From contig JADZFO010000025.1 in NCBI GenBank assembly GCA_020849855.1, forward strand, positions 1 to 64,000: 64,000 nucleotides of DNA. Direction: 5' to 3'. A program made the position numbers and the translations under genes. Shown here piece after piece: positions 44,670 to 53,635 of the stretch. Under the pieces are notes generated by a model. The model saw only the letters and a program-made list of their open reading frames with translations. It had not been told where the DNA came from and ran no database searches. How positions within the stretch are numbered: position 1 is the stretch's first letter; the number at the start of each line of letters is the position of its first letter. This DNA is from a bacterium (lineage in GTDB: Bacteria; 4484-113; JAFGCY01).

Positions 44670-45372
44670 CACCGCCGCCTTCCGGCGGCTTGAAGCTGTA
44701 GCCCAGCCGGTTATGTGTCTTTATCAGCTTCCTGTATGGCTCGAGCTTGCGCCGGATAGTGGATACGTGAACATCGATGTTGTGGTCGTCAACGTACACG
44801 TCTTCAGGAATCGCCATCTGCTTCAGCACTTCACGGCTGCGCACCCAGTTGGGCCGTACAGCCAGTGCCCACAGCAGGCGAAACTCCGTTGCTGTCAGAG
44901 TCACCGCCGCTCCGGCAAGGCGCACTTCATAGCTGCGCCGATCCATCATCAGAGGGCCGATCTTGATTTGCTCTTCTTCCTCAGCTTTCAGCCTGGGCTT
45001 CAGGCGGCGGAGGATTGTCTTGATTCGGGCTTCAAGCTCCGGCAGGCTGAAGGGCTTGGTCACGTAATCGTCAGCTTCCAGGGCCAATCCAAGGATTTTG
45101 TCCGTCTCACGGTTCTGGGATGTCAGAATGATCACTCCAATGTGCCGGGCCTCCTGGCTGGTGCGGATTGCCTTGAGTATGTCAAGGCCGTCCTTTCCTG
45201 GCAGCAGAAGATCCAGGATAAGCAGGTCCGGCGGCCTCGCCAGGACAGCTGTCAGTCCTTCCAGGCCGTCACGATAGCCGGACACGTCATAACCGTAACG
45301 ACCAAGGCTGAACTGCAGGCCATCCAGGATGTCTTTGGCGTCTTCGATTATGACTATGCGCGTGCTGCTCAT
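44662..45372 (-). CDS. OmpR/PhoB-family response regulator
   Basis: A 236-residue two-domain regulator. The receiver domain (~4-120) has the acidic pair Glu10/Asp11, phosphoacceptor Asp54 in LLILDLLLPG, Thr84 and Lys106 (VTKPFS). The winged-helix effector (~135-230) ends in the usual DNA-binding pattern (VDDHNIDVHVSTIRRKLEPY ... LGYSF). The ATG at 45372 is preferred over the TTG two codons upstream. The overlap with the kinase gene makes them a cognate pair. Targets are unknown; the adjacent STAND ATPase gene (180 nt upstream, same strand) may be co-regulated. Confidence 0.94.
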   Translation of the reverse strand: MSSTRIVIIEDAKDILDGLQFSLGRYGYDVSGYRDGLEGLTAVLARPPDLLILDLLLPGKDGLDILKAIRTSQEARHIGVIILTSQNRETDKILGLALEADDYVTKPFSLPELEARIKTILRRLKPRLKAEEEEQIKIGPLMMDRRSYEVRLAGAAVTLTATEFRLLWALAVRPNWVRSREVLKQMAIPEDVYVDDHNIDVHVSTIRRKLEPYRKLIKTHNRLGYSFKPPEGGGDD

Positions 45373-45551
45373 GTCCAAAGTTTAGCTGTCTCCGGTGCAG
45401 CTTGATAGGCGGCTGCGTTCGAGTACCGCAAGCAGGGCTGAGTCATCAGGAGACCCGGCACATCCTTTCGCGGCCTGATGCAGAGCTTAACCTAACAGGA
45501 TTGACTGTGAATCATTCAAAGCTCAATTTTTCCTCAAGGCCGCTGCTTGAT

Positions 45552-47954
45552 TCAAATGCCCTGAGCCTCACTGCCGCCAGCCAATCTCGCCCTGAGCCGC
45601 TTCAACTCCGGATAGAAGTCCAGATCTTCCCGCGTTCCCAGCTGCTTAAACAGACTTTCTGCCTCGCTGAGAAGGTCTTCTGCCCGGTCGATGAGTCCGA
45701 GCTCGATACAGCAGCAAGCCAGATAGCAGGTGCATGCGCCAAAGAAGAACTGCAGCGGGCTGTCCCTTAAAGACTGATATGAGGATTCCAGTAGTGGCAG
45801 AGCACTCGCAGCATCTCCACTCAGTGTCAGGGCGTCTCCCAGCTCCGCCTGGTAGATCGCAGCCGCGGCGCCCTGATAGTCGTTGCTCCCTTCGATCTCC
45901 AGAGCGCTCTGCAGGGCAGCCAGAGCCTGCTCCAGGCGGCCATCCACTTTGTACATCCTGCCGAGGTTGTAGATTGCCAGAGCCCGGCCGCTGTCATATC
46001 CAAGGCGGGTCAGGACATCCAGTGAATCACGGTAATAAGATTCGGCCAACTCCAGCTGACCCGCCTCGCGATACGCGTTGCCGAGATCACTCATGCTGTT
46101 GGCCATCCCCGACATGTCATTCAGGTCGGTGTAGAGGCGCAGTGCATCCTGAAGACTGCTGATGGCCAAAGCCAGATTGCCCAGGTCAAGATAGAGATTG
46201 CCCAGATAGCCCAGAGTGGATGCACTGCTCATGGAATCTCCGTGAGCCAGCGCAATGGAAAGTGACTTCTCATAACACTCACGGGCATCAGTCAGCTTTC
46301 CCAAGCGGTGCAGGATCGTACCAATATTGCCATGGGTAATGCCAATGGAGCGCTGGTTGCCGGCCACCTCGAGGCTGCCGATTGACTGAGTGTAGTAGTC
46401 AAGTGCCTGCTCAAAATCCTCAACCTGATGGGCGAGTATTCCAAGGTCACCCTGGATGCGGCCGCGAATGTCTGCCCTGTCTGTTCCCGAGCTGTGTTCC
46501 AGCGCCAGTTGCAGTATCGCGCGGGCCGATTCAGTCTCCCCGGCCTTGAGCATGTAGGCTGCCTGGACACGCAGCAGCCAGGGTGACACCCCTTCAGCGC
46601 TTTCCCGCGCCTCGAGCTCGAGGGCTGCGTAGTCCTCATCGCGACCGCGCCGGAGCTGCAGCAGCATTAGCTGGCACAGACGCCGGTGCCTCTGGTTGTT
46701 CTCGCCGGCGCGGCGCAGATGGGTGCACAGCGCGCGGAGAGTATCCAGCTCACCAAGCTGCCCGTGGCGCAGTTCGCGCTGCAGTTCGTTGGCGACGAGC
46801 AGCTCCATATCCTGGGCCTGGGCCGGCGGGATGGAGCGCAGGACCGCGGCGCGAACCTCATCATGCTTCAGGTTCAGCTGCTGAATCTGCTGCGGCAGCT
46901 CGTACAGCCGCGGGGCCTGGCTGCCTGCGGCATTCAGCCTGCGCCAGTGGAGGCGCAGGACGACCTGCTCCAGCAGGTCCGGGCCAGCCACGGCCAGCAG
47001 CCAGACCAGTTGCCGCAGTTCGTCGCCCAGTGCATCGATTCGCTGCAGCAGTATCTGCTCCAGTTTGCTCAGGCCCTCGCGCTGCAGCCCCAGGTTTCCC
47101 GGCTGTTCGCGCTCAAGCTGGGCTGCTTGCTGGATCAGCAGAGGCAGACCATCGGCAAGGTCTTCAATGTCACTGGAGACACTCTCCGCCCGGTCCGCCA
47201 GGATCTCCTTGATCATGCTGCGTGCCGCGCGGGAGTCTATCTTTTTCAGGTGCACAGTCTCGTGACCTGCATAGTCGCGAGCGAGTTGCGGTTCGGCCTG
47301 GTCGCTGCGGATCGCGCCGATGATCACCGGGGGCAACGGAAGCCTCAACCCGGCAATGCAGGCCGTGAAGTCAGACTCCTGGCTTCCCAGCCAGTGCAGG
47401 TCGTCAAGACAGAGCAGCAGTGGCATGCCGCTGACGGCTGTGGCAAGTTCCAGCGCCGCGGCAGCCACCTGTTCCAGGCGTTCAAGCCCCGGGTTGCCGG
47501 CGATCCTGTCACTCTCATCCTTCTCTTCATCCGCCAGAGTGCCTGGCTCCTCTGCACTGCTGATCTGCTGCTGGCACTGCTCATAGTCATGCGCCAGCAG
47601 TGCCAGTTCGGCCGCCCGATCCTGCCCGATGCGCTCTGCTGCCCTGGCACAGAGGTTTCTCCAGTCCTGGGCTGCCGGCCCTGTCCCCGTCTGGGCGAGA
47701 CAGTGCAGGCAGGCGCTGAGGAAACCGCACCACTGGTGGTTCTGGCAACAGCGATAGCTGACCTGCACGCAGGCGCAGTCTTGTTTGAGTCGCCGCAGCA
47801 GCTCGTCCTTGAAGCTGGTCTTGCCGATTCCGGCCACTCCGCTGATCAACAGCAACGATGGCGCGCTGCGGTCTCCGTCGGTCTGCAGCCACTGCCTGAT
47901 CAGGGCCTCGGCCCTGTCCAGTTCAGTGCTGCGGCCCTGATAGTTCCTATACAT
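45552..47954 (-). CDS. STAND-type ATPase with C-terminal TPR array
   Basis: An 800-residue signal-transduction ATPase. The N-terminal AAA_16/NACHT-like module has Walker A GVAGIGKTS (39-47) and Walker B LLLCLDDLHW (~180). Residues ~490-780 are TPRs of the MalT/Rapsyn kind (for example GNIGTILHRLGKLTDARECYEKSLSIA, NLYLDLGNLALAISSLQDAL, NAYREAGQLELAESYYRDSL). Homologous modules are usually fused to a kinase, adenylate cyclase or DNA-binding domain; here no effector domain is present at either end. The ATG at 47954 has CAGGAG 9 nt upstream; a GTG at 47975 is possible. It may work with the two-component pair downstream, but that is inference. Confidence 0.85.
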   Translation of the reverse strand: MYRNYQGRSTELDRAEALIRQWLQTDGDRSAPSLLLISGVAGIGKTSFKDELLRRLKQDCACVQVSYRCCQNHQWCGFLSACLHCLAQTGTGPAAQDWRNLCARAAERIGQDRAAELALLAHDYEQCQQQISSAEEPGTLADEEKDESDRIAGNPGLERLEQVAAAALELATAVSGMPLLLCLDDLHWLGSQESDFTACIAGLRLPLPPVIIGAIRSDQAEPQLARDYAGHETVHLKKIDSRAARSMIKEILADRAESVSSDIEDLADGLPLLIQQAAQLEREQPGNLGLQREGLSKLEQILLQRIDALGDELRQLVWLLAVAGPDLLEQVVLRLHWRRLNAAGSQAPRLYELPQQIQQLNLKHDEVRAAVLRSIPPAQAQDMELLVANELQRELRHGQLGELDTLRALCTHLRRAGENNQRHRRLCQLMLLQLRRGRDEDYAALELEARESAEGVSPWLLRVQAAYMLKAGETESARAILQLALEHSSGTDRADIRGRIQGDLGILAHQVEDFEQALDYYTQSIGSLEVAGNQRSIGITHGNIGTILHRLGKLTDARECYEKSLSIALAHGDSMSSASTLGYLGNLYLDLGNLALAISSLQDALRLYTDLNDMSGMANSMSDLGNAYREAGQLELAESYYRDSLDVLTRLGYDSGRALAIYNLGRMYKVDGRLEQALAALQSALEIEGSNDYQGAAAAIYQAELGDALTLSGDAASALPLLESSYQSLRDSPLQFFFGACTCYLACCCIELGLIDRAEDLLSEAESLFKQLGTREDLDFYPELKRLRARLAGGSEAQGI

Positions 47955-48037
47955 GCCCGGCGACTCCTGTTTCACTGCCGCATTGCTTGCTGCTTGATGC
48001 TAGCACGAAGAGCCCGGGCGGCACTGCAGGCAGCAGC

Positions 48038-51000
48038 CTAAACCATCACGCCGCGCTCCAGCAGGGCGTCGATATGCGTCGCGTTCAGGGTGAAGACCCC
48101 GAACTCCTCCTCCACCCTGCCCCGCACGATGAAGGGTCCGCCTTCGCGGATCAGTTTCGCGAACTTCGTGTAGGCGTCAGGGAAGACCGTCACTTCAAAG
48201 GTCCCGCTGAGGTCCTCCAGGGTCAGGAAGACCATCGCCTCGCGGGTGATGTCGTAGTGGTGGAAGGGGGTGGAGCGCGGATAGCTCAGGATGCCGAGGT
48301 CCTGGGCCGTGTCCGTCCGCTCTTCTGCCAGACTGGCCAGCACCGCGCTGGCACCGCCGCCGCCGAAGGCGCCACCCTGCCCGTCCGCGGCCGGATCGGT
48401 GCTGCTCAGGCCCATGCTGGACAGCTCGTCGGGCCCGTCATAGTGCGCCGCCTGCAGCACCAGGGGGTCGCGCTGGCCGCGCGGCCGCCGGGCCACATCA
48501 ACGCGCTTGCCGGTGACATACCAGCCTGCCATCTCCACCGCCCGGCCCGCCATGCGGGTCATGTCGGCCGCCCGGGTGAAACGGCGCTGCGCCAGCAGCT
48601 CCTCCACTACTTTCAGGGGATGCACGCTGGCGATGAAGCCAAGGTACTGCTGCTCAAGCTGCAGCTTGCGCCGCCAGCTGTAGTCCTGCAGGTCCAGGGG
48701 CGGATGGTAACTGCCCGCGCCGGCGAGTTCCTCCAGATGAGCATTGCGGGCCTGGGTATCGCTGCCGACCGGCGCAGCCATACTGTTCACCGGCACATTG
48801 CGGCGGCCCAGCGCCTCGCGCGCTTCCCATAGCAGCTGCGGCCGCGGCAGGCCCAGGCTGTCCAGCGCGCCGCTGAGGATCAGCGCTTCCAGCTCGCCGC
48901 TGTGCGGGCGGCAGCGCCGGGCGAAATCGGCCAGGCTGCAGTAAGGCCCGCTGGCGCGCTGCTCGACGATGCGCTGGACCAGCTCGCCGCGCAGGCCCTT
49001 GAGCGCGCCAAGCCCGATGCGGATGGCGTCGCAGGGCCCGCCATAGCGCATCGCTTCGGCGCCGTAGTCTACGCCGCTGTGGTTCACGTCGGGGATGCGG
49101 ATGACCAGGCCAAGGCGCTCGCACTCGCTTAAGTAAGCCCGCGGGCCATAGAAGCCTCCACCGTTGCTGAGCACCGCGGCCATGAACTCCGCCGGGTAAT
49201 AGGCCTTGAGCCAGGCGACCTGATAGGACAGCGTGGCGAAGCTGGCGGAGTGCGCCTTGCAGAAGGAGTAGCCCGAGAAGCTGGAGAGCTGGCGCCAGAT
49301 TTCAAGCGCGCTGGGGTTGTCGAGGCCGTTCTTCTCGCAGCCGGCGATAAAGACCTCGCGCAGGCGGTTCATCTCGTCGGGACTGCGGTGCTTGCCGCTC
49401 ATCCCCCGGCGCAGGATATCCGACTGGGTCGGCGTCATCCCGGCCAGCTCGTGGGCCACGCGGATCACATCCTCCTGGTAGACCATCACGCCGTGGGTCT
49501 CGGGCAGCAGCTTGTCCATCAGCGGGTGGCTGGGCAGCTTGCGCGGCATGTTGTGGCTGCGGCGGATGTACTCCTGCATCATGCCGCTCTCAGCCACGCC
49601 GGGACGGATCACGCTGCTGGCGGCGGTGAGGCCCAGATAGGTCTCGGTGCGCAGGCGCTTCAGCAGCGCACGCATCGCCGGCGATTCGATGTAGAAGCAG
49701 CCCATGGTGTTGCCCGTGCGCAGCATCTGGCGGATCCGCGGGTCGCGGGTCAGCACCTCCATGCTGTTCACCGGCGGTTCGATGTCCCGGCTGCGCAGCA
49801 CGGCCACCGTGTCCTCCAGCACACCCAGGCTGCGGTTGCCCAGCAGGTCGATCTTGATCAGGCCGATGTCTTCGACCGGATGCATGTCGTACTGGGTGAC
49901 AACAAAGCCCTTGGCTGCCCGCTGCAGGCCGGTGAAGTGGGTCAGCCGGCCCGGCGCGATGACGATGCCGCCGCAGTGGATGCCAAGGTGCCGTGGCCGG
50001 CCGCCAAGACGCGCTGCCAGGGGCAGGAGCTGCCGGTAGGGCTCGGCGCTGAGGTCGACGCCCTGCATCTCCGGCAGGGTCTGCACCACCCCGGCGAGCT
50101 TGGCCGCGTTCATCGAGGGCATATAGCGGCTGATCTGGCTGATCTCGGCGTTGCTCAGGCCATAGACTTTGGCCAGCTCGCGCAGGGCGCCGCGGGCCCG
50201 GAAGCACTGGTGGGTCGAGATCATCGCCACCCGCTCATGGCCCCAGCGCTCATAGACAAAGCTGAGGATCTCGTCGCGGCGGCGCCAGTTGAAGTCGATA
50301 TCGATATCCGGCGGGCTGGAGCGCTCAGCGTTGAGGAAGCGCTCGAAGTACATGTTGTAGCGCAGCGGGTCGATGGGCGTCAGGCCCAGCAGATAGGAAA
50401 CGATGCTGTTGGCCGCCGAGCCGCGGCCGACGAAGGGGATGCGGCGGCGGAAGGCCTCGCGGACGATTTCATAGACGAAGAGGAAGTAGGAGCTGTAGCC
50501 GAGCTCCTCGATGACCTTCAGCTCCATGTCCACCTGCGCCTGATGCGCCTCGGTGGCGCGGCTGCCAAGGCGGCGGGTCATGCCGGTCTGGCACAGTTCG
50601 CGCAGCACCTGTGGCGGGTTGCGCTGGCGGCCGAGCTCATAGTCCGGGAACTGCCACTTGCCGAGGATGATCTCGACATCGCAGCGCTCGGCGATGCGCT
50701 GCGCGTTCTCCAGCGCCTCGGGGCAGTCGTAGTACAGGCCCGGCAGCTCGGTCGGCGCGGCGAGGTAGTGGCTGCGCGGGCGCACACCCTCGGCCTGCTC
50801 AAGGCTGGTGTTCTGGCCGATGGCGCGCAGGGCGTGGTGCAGCGACTGGTCCTGGGGCTTGATGAAGCAGACCTCGGTGCAGGCCACCGGCTGCAGGCGC
50901 AGGCGGGCGGCCATGCGCAGCTGGCGGATCTGCAGCGCGCGGTAGGCCGGCGCGTAGTCCGGCAGGGTGCGCACAAAGACGCGGCGCGGGCCGAGGCGCG

Positions 51001-51538
51001 GGGCGAGATAGCTCAGCAGCTTCTCGTTGTCGGAAATTACGAAACAGTTCTCTGTGCCGGCAGCCAGGGCGCGGACGGGGTCCCAGTGCTCCTCAAGCTG
51101 GCGGCCGGTAGCCAGGGCGCAGAGCTCGCTGTAGCCCTCGCGGTTCTTCGCCAGCACGATGGCCAGCGGAGCGTCGACGCCGGGCTGGCTGACCCGCAGG
51201 GCGTCGGCGTAGTGCCAGGTCTTGTCGCGCAGGCGCAGGCTGCCCATGCTGTGCTCGGCGGCCGCATCGGCCGGTGAGAAGCTGGCCGCGGGGGGATCAG
51301 CACCGGCCAGGCCGGCGGCCTGCAGGCGGGTCTGCGGCGTGGTCAGGGCGAGGCCCAGCAGCGGGCGCAGGCCGTACTTGATGGCCGCTTTGTAGAAGGC
51401 CACCAGGCCATAGGTGCCGTCGCGGTCGCAGATCCCCAGGGTCTTGAAGCCCAGGTTGGCCGCCTCAAGGCAGAGCTCCTCCGGGCTCGCCACCCCGTGG
51501 TGGAAGCTGTACCAGCTGCTGACGTCGATGTGTGGCAC
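48038..51538 (-). CDS. dnaE2: Error-prone DNA polymerase III alpha subunit, DnaE2/ImuC type
   Basis: A 1166-residue C-family polymerase of the DnaE2 (ImuC) group, used in SOS mutagenesis and lesion bypass. The N-terminal PHP domain is present, but its metal residues look degraded (HIDVSSWYSF where HxHSxFSF is usual; CDRDGTYG for TDHDG). The palm has the catalytic Asp pair in SSPPDIDIDFNWRRRDEI (~410), followed by EQL-type fingers (VMVYQEDVIRVAHELAG) and FCKAHSASFATLSYQVAWLKAYYPAEF. An OB domain (LEDLSGTFEVTVFPDAY) ends the protein. It is ~100 residues longer than most DnaE2. The start is GTG at 51538. No imuA or classical imuB is adjacent, but a Y-family polymerase gene lies upstream at 53636. 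Confidence 0.93.
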   Translation of the reverse strand: MPHIDVSSWYSFHHGVASPEELCLEAANLGFKTLGICDRDGTYGLVAFYKAAIKYGLRPLLGLALTTPQTRLQAAGLAGADPPAASFSPADAAAEHSMGSLRLRDKTWHYADALRVSQPGVDAPLAIVLAKNREGYSELCALATGRQLEEHWDPVRALAAGTENCFVISDNEKLLSYLAPRLGPRRVFVRTLPDYAPAYRALQIRQLRMAARLRLQPVACTEVCFIKPQDQSLHHALRAIGQNTSLEQAEGVRPRSHYLAAPTELPGLYYDCPEALENAQRIAERCDVEIILGKWQFPDYELGRQRNPPQVLRELCQTGMTRRLGSRATEAHQAQVDMELKVIEELGYSSYFLFVYEIVREAFRRRIPFVGRGSAANSIVSYLLGLTPIDPLRYNMYFERFLNAERSSPPDIDIDFNWRRRDEILSFVYERWGHERVAMISTHQCFRARGALRELAKVYGLSNAEISQISRYMPSMNAAKLAGVVQTLPEMQGVDLSAEPYRQLLPLAARLGGRPRHLGIHCGGIVIAPGRLTHFTGLQRAAKGFVVTQYDMHPVEDIGLIKIDLLGNRSLGVLEDTVAVLRSRDIEPPVNSMEVLTRDPRIRQMLRTGNTMGCFYIESPAMRALLKRLRTETYLGLTAASSVIRPGVAESGMMQEYIRRSHNMPRKLPSHPLMDKLLPETHGVMVYQEDVIRVAHELAGMTPTQSDILRRGMSGKHRSPDEMNRLREVFIAGCEKNGLDNPSALEIWRQLSSFSGYSFCKAHSASFATLSYQVAWLKAYYPAEFMAAVLSNGGGFYGPRAYLSECERLGLVIRIPDVNHSGVDYGAEAMRYGGPCDAIRIGLGALKGLRGELVQRIVEQRASGPYCSLADFARRCRPHSGELEALILSGALDSLGLPRPQLLWEAREALGRRNVPVNSMAAPVGSDTQARNAHLEELAGAGSYHPPLDLQDYSWRRKLQLEQQYLGFIASVHPLKVVEELLAQRRFTRAADMTRMAGRAVEMAGWYVTGKRVDVARRPRGQRDPLVLQAAHYDGPDELSSMGLSSTDPAADGQGGAFGGGGASAVLASLAEERTDTAQDLGILSYPRSTPFHHYDITREAMVFLTLEDLSGTFEVTVFPDAYTKFAKLIREGGPFIVRGRVEEEFGVFTLNATHIDALLERGVMV

Positions 51539-51585
51539 CCCTGCCGCCTCGTCTCCTGTCGCCGCTCACTGCGGCGCACTGCAAT

Positions 51586-51601
51586 CTATACAGTTGTATA
51601 G
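51586..51601. promoter_or_regulatory. Palindrome upstream of dnaE2, candidate SOS operator
   Basis: A perfect 7-2-7 palindrome, CTATACA-GT-TGTATAG, centred ~55 nt before the dnaE2 start codon, next to minus-strand TATACT that could be a -10. The upstream region of the Y-family polymerase gene has a weaker relative (CTATAC-N3-TGT on the minus strand at ~54858-54875). Position and gene function suggest LexA or another damage regulator, but it matches no LexA box I know. Confidence 0.45.
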
Positions 51602-51632
51602 TATACCAGCAAATGGCGGGGCGCATAGAAAA

Positions 51633-51750
51633 GGGGTGGGGACAAGCCCCACCCCTGGAGGATCAGATCATGCCGGTCTGAAGACCGGCGGTCCGGGCCG
51701 ACACAAGGTCGGCCCCTACAAAGGCGGGCGGGTCAAGACCCGCCCCTACA
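51633..51750. repeat. Cluster of four GC palindromes, two with GTAG foot
   Basis: GGGGTGGGG/CCCCACCCC (51633-51655), CCGGTCT/AGACCGG (51673-51688), GGGCCGAC/GTCGGCCC followed by CTACA (51695-51720), and GGGCGGGTC/GACCCGCCC followed by CTACA (51726-51750). The last two have the GTAG foot of RAYT-type REPs but different stem sequences from the 25-nt family at 7.5 kb. They fill the gap between dnaE2 and the lipoprotein gene whose stop codon is within the last palindrome, and may also terminate it. Confidence 0.65.
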
Positions 51751-53236
51751 GGATTTCGAAGATCAGGTACTGCATCACGCGGTCCTGGGGGGTCAGATCG
51801 GCCGAGACGCTGGCCTCGGTGTGGTAGCTGGACACCAGCACCACGCCATCGCCGGCGCTGAAGGAGACCGTCACCGGGCGCACCGCGGTCGTCGCCGGGA
51901 AGCCCGCGGTCACATTGCCGGTGGCCCAGACCTTGACGTTGGCGTCAACCGCCTCAATCGCCGACCAGCCGGGCAGCCAGTCGATGACGTTCACCAGGCT
52001 GCTGCTGGCAGTGGTGGTGGCGCCCACGCCGGCCAGCCAGTCGCGCATGGCGGTATCCTCGATGTCGCAGTCGAGGCTTTCGATACTGGCGCCGCTCTGC
52101 GCCTCGTCGGCCGTCTCGGGGGTCGAGCTGAAGCCGTCACCGGCCGTGATGCTGCTGAAGTCGATGCGGGTCGGGAAGAGCTGCTCGCAGAAGTCGTAGG
52201 ACCAGTCGGTGCAGTAAAGGCGACCGCCGCCCTCGACCCAGGCCTTCAGCGCCGCTACGGCATCCGTATCGGCGAAGAAGTCGCTCTCGTACTCGTTGCC
52301 GCAGTTCAGGAAGATCGTGCGGTACTGGTTGAAATTGGTCTCGGTGGCGAAGAACTCGTCGAAGTTGTCGTAGCTGGCGTCGTCCAGGGCGTTGTTGCCA
52401 TCCACCAGGTCGAAGTCCTCGGTGCCCAGGACAAGGGTGCCGGTGCCGTCGATATCACCGAGGCCCAGCTTGGCCAGGACGTTTTCGATGTGGTCATAGG
52501 AACCGGTGACAACCAGGATCTTGCCCACCTCGCTGCCGTCGCCGCTGGCGCTGGGCAGGGTGGTCTGCAGGGCGCCGAGGGTGTTGTTGCCCTCCTGGAC
52601 GTCCACGGTGATGGTCTTGACGAAGGCGCCCTTGAGCATGCGGATCTGCTGGCTGCCGGTGGGCACGTTGCTCAGCTCGAAGGCGCCGGCGGCATCGGTA
52701 TAGTCGAAGGCCTCGTAGTCCTCATCCGGCGGGTCGCCGACCGCCGAGACGCCCGCACCGCGGACATAGACCAGGGCGCCGGAGACGGGGTCCTCGCCGT
52801 TGGGCATGTAGACCACGCCGGAAACAGTGCCGTTGCCGCCGCCCCCGCCGCCGCCGTTGTTGACGTTGACGCTGATGGTTTCGGTATCTGTGTTGCCCTT
52901 GGCATCCCGGGCGGTGAAGACCAGGCTGTGGTTGCCGTTGGTCTCGGCAGTGGTGTCCCAGGTATAGCTGAGGCTGCCGGTATTGGTGGTGGTCTTCTGG
53001 GCGCCGTCGATGCTGAGCGTGAAGGTGGTGACGGCGACGTTGTCCGTTGCCACAGCGCTGATGCTGACGCTGCCCGAGACATTGCCGCCGGCGCTGACGC
53101 CGGTGACGGTGCCGATGACCGGGTTCGTGGTATCACCCTGCCCGGGCAGGGGGGTGTTGCCGACGTTGCTGCTGCCGCAGGCGCTGCACAGCAGCAGGGC
53201 GAGCAGCAGCAGGCTGCTGAGAATGCGGTGCTTCAT
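51746..53236 (-). CDS. Lipoprotein with Ig-like and carboxypeptidase-regulatory-like domains
   Basis: A 496-residue predicted lipoprotein: signal ending LLLCSAC (Cys ~20), a bacterial Ig-like domain at ~38-125 (NPVIGTVTGVSAGG ... ISVNVN), a Gly-rich linker, a CarboxypepD_reg-like domain at ~135-215 (GTVSGVVYMPNGEDPVSGALVYV ... GAFELSNVPTGSQQI), then an alpha/beta domain (~235-496). The latter reads like ThuA/glutamine-amidotransferase folds (ILVVTGSYDHIENVL ... YRTIFLNCGNEYESDF ... LKAWVEGGGRLYCTDWSYDF ... VVLVSSYHTEA). GGAGGT is 6 nt before the ATG at 53236 but directly abuts that at 53242. It sits between two mutagenesis polymerase genes without obvious connection. Confidence 0.8.
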   Translation of the reverse strand: MKHRILSSLLLLALLLCSACGSSNVGNTPLPGQGDTTNPVIGTVTGVSAGGNVSGSVSISAVATDNVAVTTFTLSIDGAQKTTTNTGSLSYTWDTTAETNGNHSLVFTARDAKGNTDTETISVNVNNGGGGGGGNGTVSGVVYMPNGEDPVSGALVYVRGAGVSAVGDPPDEDYEAFDYTDAAGAFELSNVPTGSQQIRMLKGAFVKTITVDVQEGNNTLGALQTTLPSASGDGSEVGKILVVTGSYDHIENVLAKLGLGDIDGTGTLVLGTEDFDLVDGNNALDDASYDNFDEFFATETNFNQYRTIFLNCGNEYESDFFADTDAVAALKAWVEGGGRLYCTDWSYDFCEQLFPTRIDFSSITAGDGFSSTPETADEAQSGASIESLDCDIEDTAMRDWLAGVGATTTASSSLVNVIDWLPGWSAIEAVDANVKVWATGNVTAGFPATTAVRPVTVSFSAGDGVVLVSSYHTEASVSADLTPQDRVMQYLIFEIL

Positions 53237-53635
53237 CTTCATACCTCCAGGGTGCCAGTCCAGCGGCGGCTGGCGGGCGCAATATTAGCGGCTGGAGGGC
53301 CGGGCGGCTACTCTTTCATCTCATTGCAAGCCCCAGTCCCGCCTGCACCGCGGGCTCTTGCCTGGCGTCACGCGGCGGCTTTTAACCTGAAGGGCCGAAT
53401 TGCATCGTCAGCAGCACTTTGCAGCGGGCTGGCGGGCGGAGTTTTAACCTTGGCAGCCCGAAATGCAGCAGAAACTGCGATTATCATTTTCTCCGTTCGT
53501 TCTTTCAGCATTTCGAGATCCGCACAGTTTTGGCTGCATGTTTCCGCCTTCTGCGGCGCAGGCTGTACTTTCCATGCAAGTGTCCAGATCGGGCTTTCCG
53601 GACAGTGGCCGTGCTGGCGGGACAGGCCTGGCATC
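53237..53635. other. Gene-free spacer with short imperfect direct repeats
   Basis: No convincing coding frame. Two ~30-nt imperfect direct repeats start TTTTAACCT at 53380 and 53442 and share CCGAA(A/T)TGCA further in. Short frames crossing the spacer are antisense to, or extend out of, neighbouring genes and have unlikely compositions. No terminator or tRNA is recognised. Confidence 0.4.

Noticed and set aside
49250-51277. A 675-codon plus-strand frame antisense to dnaE2
   Set aside because: Composition is His/Gln/Ala-rich and it mirrors a firmly identified gene; no ribosome site or family.
51586-51601. Calling the palindrome a LexA box outright
   Set aside because: It matches no LexA consensus I know from other phyla, and no lexA gene is in view; kept only as a candidate operator.
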